Positions 5,208 through 5,659 of a stretch of DNA of 5,659 nucleotides are shown here, piece by piece (position 1 is the first letter of the stretch; the number at the start of each line of letters is the position of its first letter). Position numbers and translations under genes: made by a program. Source of the stretch: Oxalobacteraceae bacterium (GTDB lineage: Bacteria > Pseudomonadota > Gammaproteobacteria > Burkholderiales > Burkholderiaceae_D). The notes under the pieces are model-generated. The model worked only from the letters and a program-made list of their open reading frames with translations, was not told where the DNA came from and ran no database searches. The stretch lies in assembly GCA_947446335.1 (NCBI GenBank), contig CANFGA010000237.1:1-5659 (forward strand), read 5' to 3'.

Positions 5208-5251
5208 GCGGATCGCCCGCACGCGTGGTGCATTTGGCCAGGAATCAAGCC

Positions 5252-5659
5252 TCAAAACGGCGCAAGAAAGGCTGAAGAACGGGGAAAATCCGGCCTGGTG
5301 CAGCACAGGCGTTGCACCATGGCAGCTTTTGGTCGCTGCACCACGCCTTCTTCAAATGCCACGATGCGCAAACCGTTTGCGCCAGCCAAATCCAGCAATT
5401 CGCCTGGTTGCAACAAAAAAGCCGGATTCGACGGCTTGCCGAACAATTCATTGCCGATGGCAAAAGTTTCGTAAATCAGCACGCCACCGGGCGCCAGACT
5501 CGCCAGCAGATCGGGCAGCAATGGCCGGTACAGGTAATTCGTGACGACGATGCCGGCAAAACGGCCTGCGTCAAACGGCCAGAGCGCGCCATCCTGTTCC
5601 AGATCCGCTTGCAAAGTGGTGATGCCCGGCCCGGCTGCCCTGGCCAAGGCCAGCGGGTC
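5252..5659 (-). CDS. Class I SAM-dependent methyltransferase (partial, 5' end outside window)
   Basis: The open frame runs off the right edge; 135 C-terminal residues are visible, ending at TGA 5254-5252. The order fits a Rossmann-type methyltransferase. An Asp followed by PLALARAAG at the edge fits the end of strand 2, which binds the SAM ribose. LQADLEQDGALWPF then supplies the acidic residue near the adenine, and FAGIVVTNYLYRPLLPDLLASLAPGGVLIYETFA is strand 4, helix and strand 5. GKPSNPAFLLQPGELLDL is typical of small proteobacterial methyltransferases of the TehB-like type. The SAM-binding glycine loop lies beyond the window. The substrate cannot be told. The TTG codon at 5647 is internal to the frame and should not be taken as a start. 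Confidence 0.88.
   Translation of the reverse strand, partial: DPLALARAAGPGITTLQADLEQDGALWPFDAGRFAGIVVTNYLYRPLLPDLLASLAPGGVLIYETFAIGNELFGKPSNPAFLLQPGELLDLAGANGLRIVAFEEGVVQRPKAAMVQRLCCTRPDFPRSSAFLAPF

Noticed and set aside
5199..5474. 91-codon plus-strand ORF opposite the methyltransferase gene
   Set aside because: It is antisense to a recognisable methyltransferase and has no ribosome site or family features.

Overview
The window looks like ordinary chromosome of a betaproteobacterium, most likely Burkholderiales and Oxalobacteraceae-like (Herminiimonas, Janthinobacterium or Herbaspirillum type). This is judged from GC-rich coding sequence, the dapA-bamC gene order and the style of the SlyD, RoxA and BamC proteins. 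The lineage is inferred from remembered family sequences, not from a search.

Layout, left to right. The 3' end of an unidentified plus-strand gene (to 206) meets slyD on the minus strand (225-773). slyD and roxA (857-1987, plus) diverge from an 83-bp region that holds a TATAAT box for each gene and a perfect 6-bp inverted repeat between them. roxA is followed after 15 bp by a small conserved-type protein of unknown function (2003-2473), probably in the same operon. A 255-bp AT-rich gap (2474-2728) holds a 9-bp inverted repeat, a TATAAT promoter and a roughly 140-nt leader containing an 18-bp perfect palindrome. It leads into a tiny Ala/Pro-rich lipoprotein gene (2729-2956) that ends in a textbook TTCG-loop terminator. 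A second large hairpin (3010-3047) separates it from the convergent minus-strand genes bamC (3054-4223), dapA (4291-5169) and a SAM-dependent methyltransferase cut by the right edge (5252-5659).

Functions. slyD (peptidyl-prolyl isomerase and metal-binding chaperone) and roxA (2-oxoglutarate oxygenase of ribosomal protein L16) both concern protein folding or translation. bamC (outer-membrane beta-barrel assembly lipoprotein) and dapA (lysine and diaminopimelate synthesis) are a well-known conserved pair serving the cell envelope. The small lipoprotein is also an envelope protein, but its role is unknown.

Nothing here is a clear new system: there are no mobile elements, CRISPR arrays, tRNAs or rRNAs that I can see. 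The least explained part is the 2474-2956 block: the structured leader, a possible 22-codon upstream ORF ending inside the palindrome, and the low-complexity lipoprotein. The second is the roxA promoter, whose geometry predicts a leaderless or nearly leaderless mRNA.
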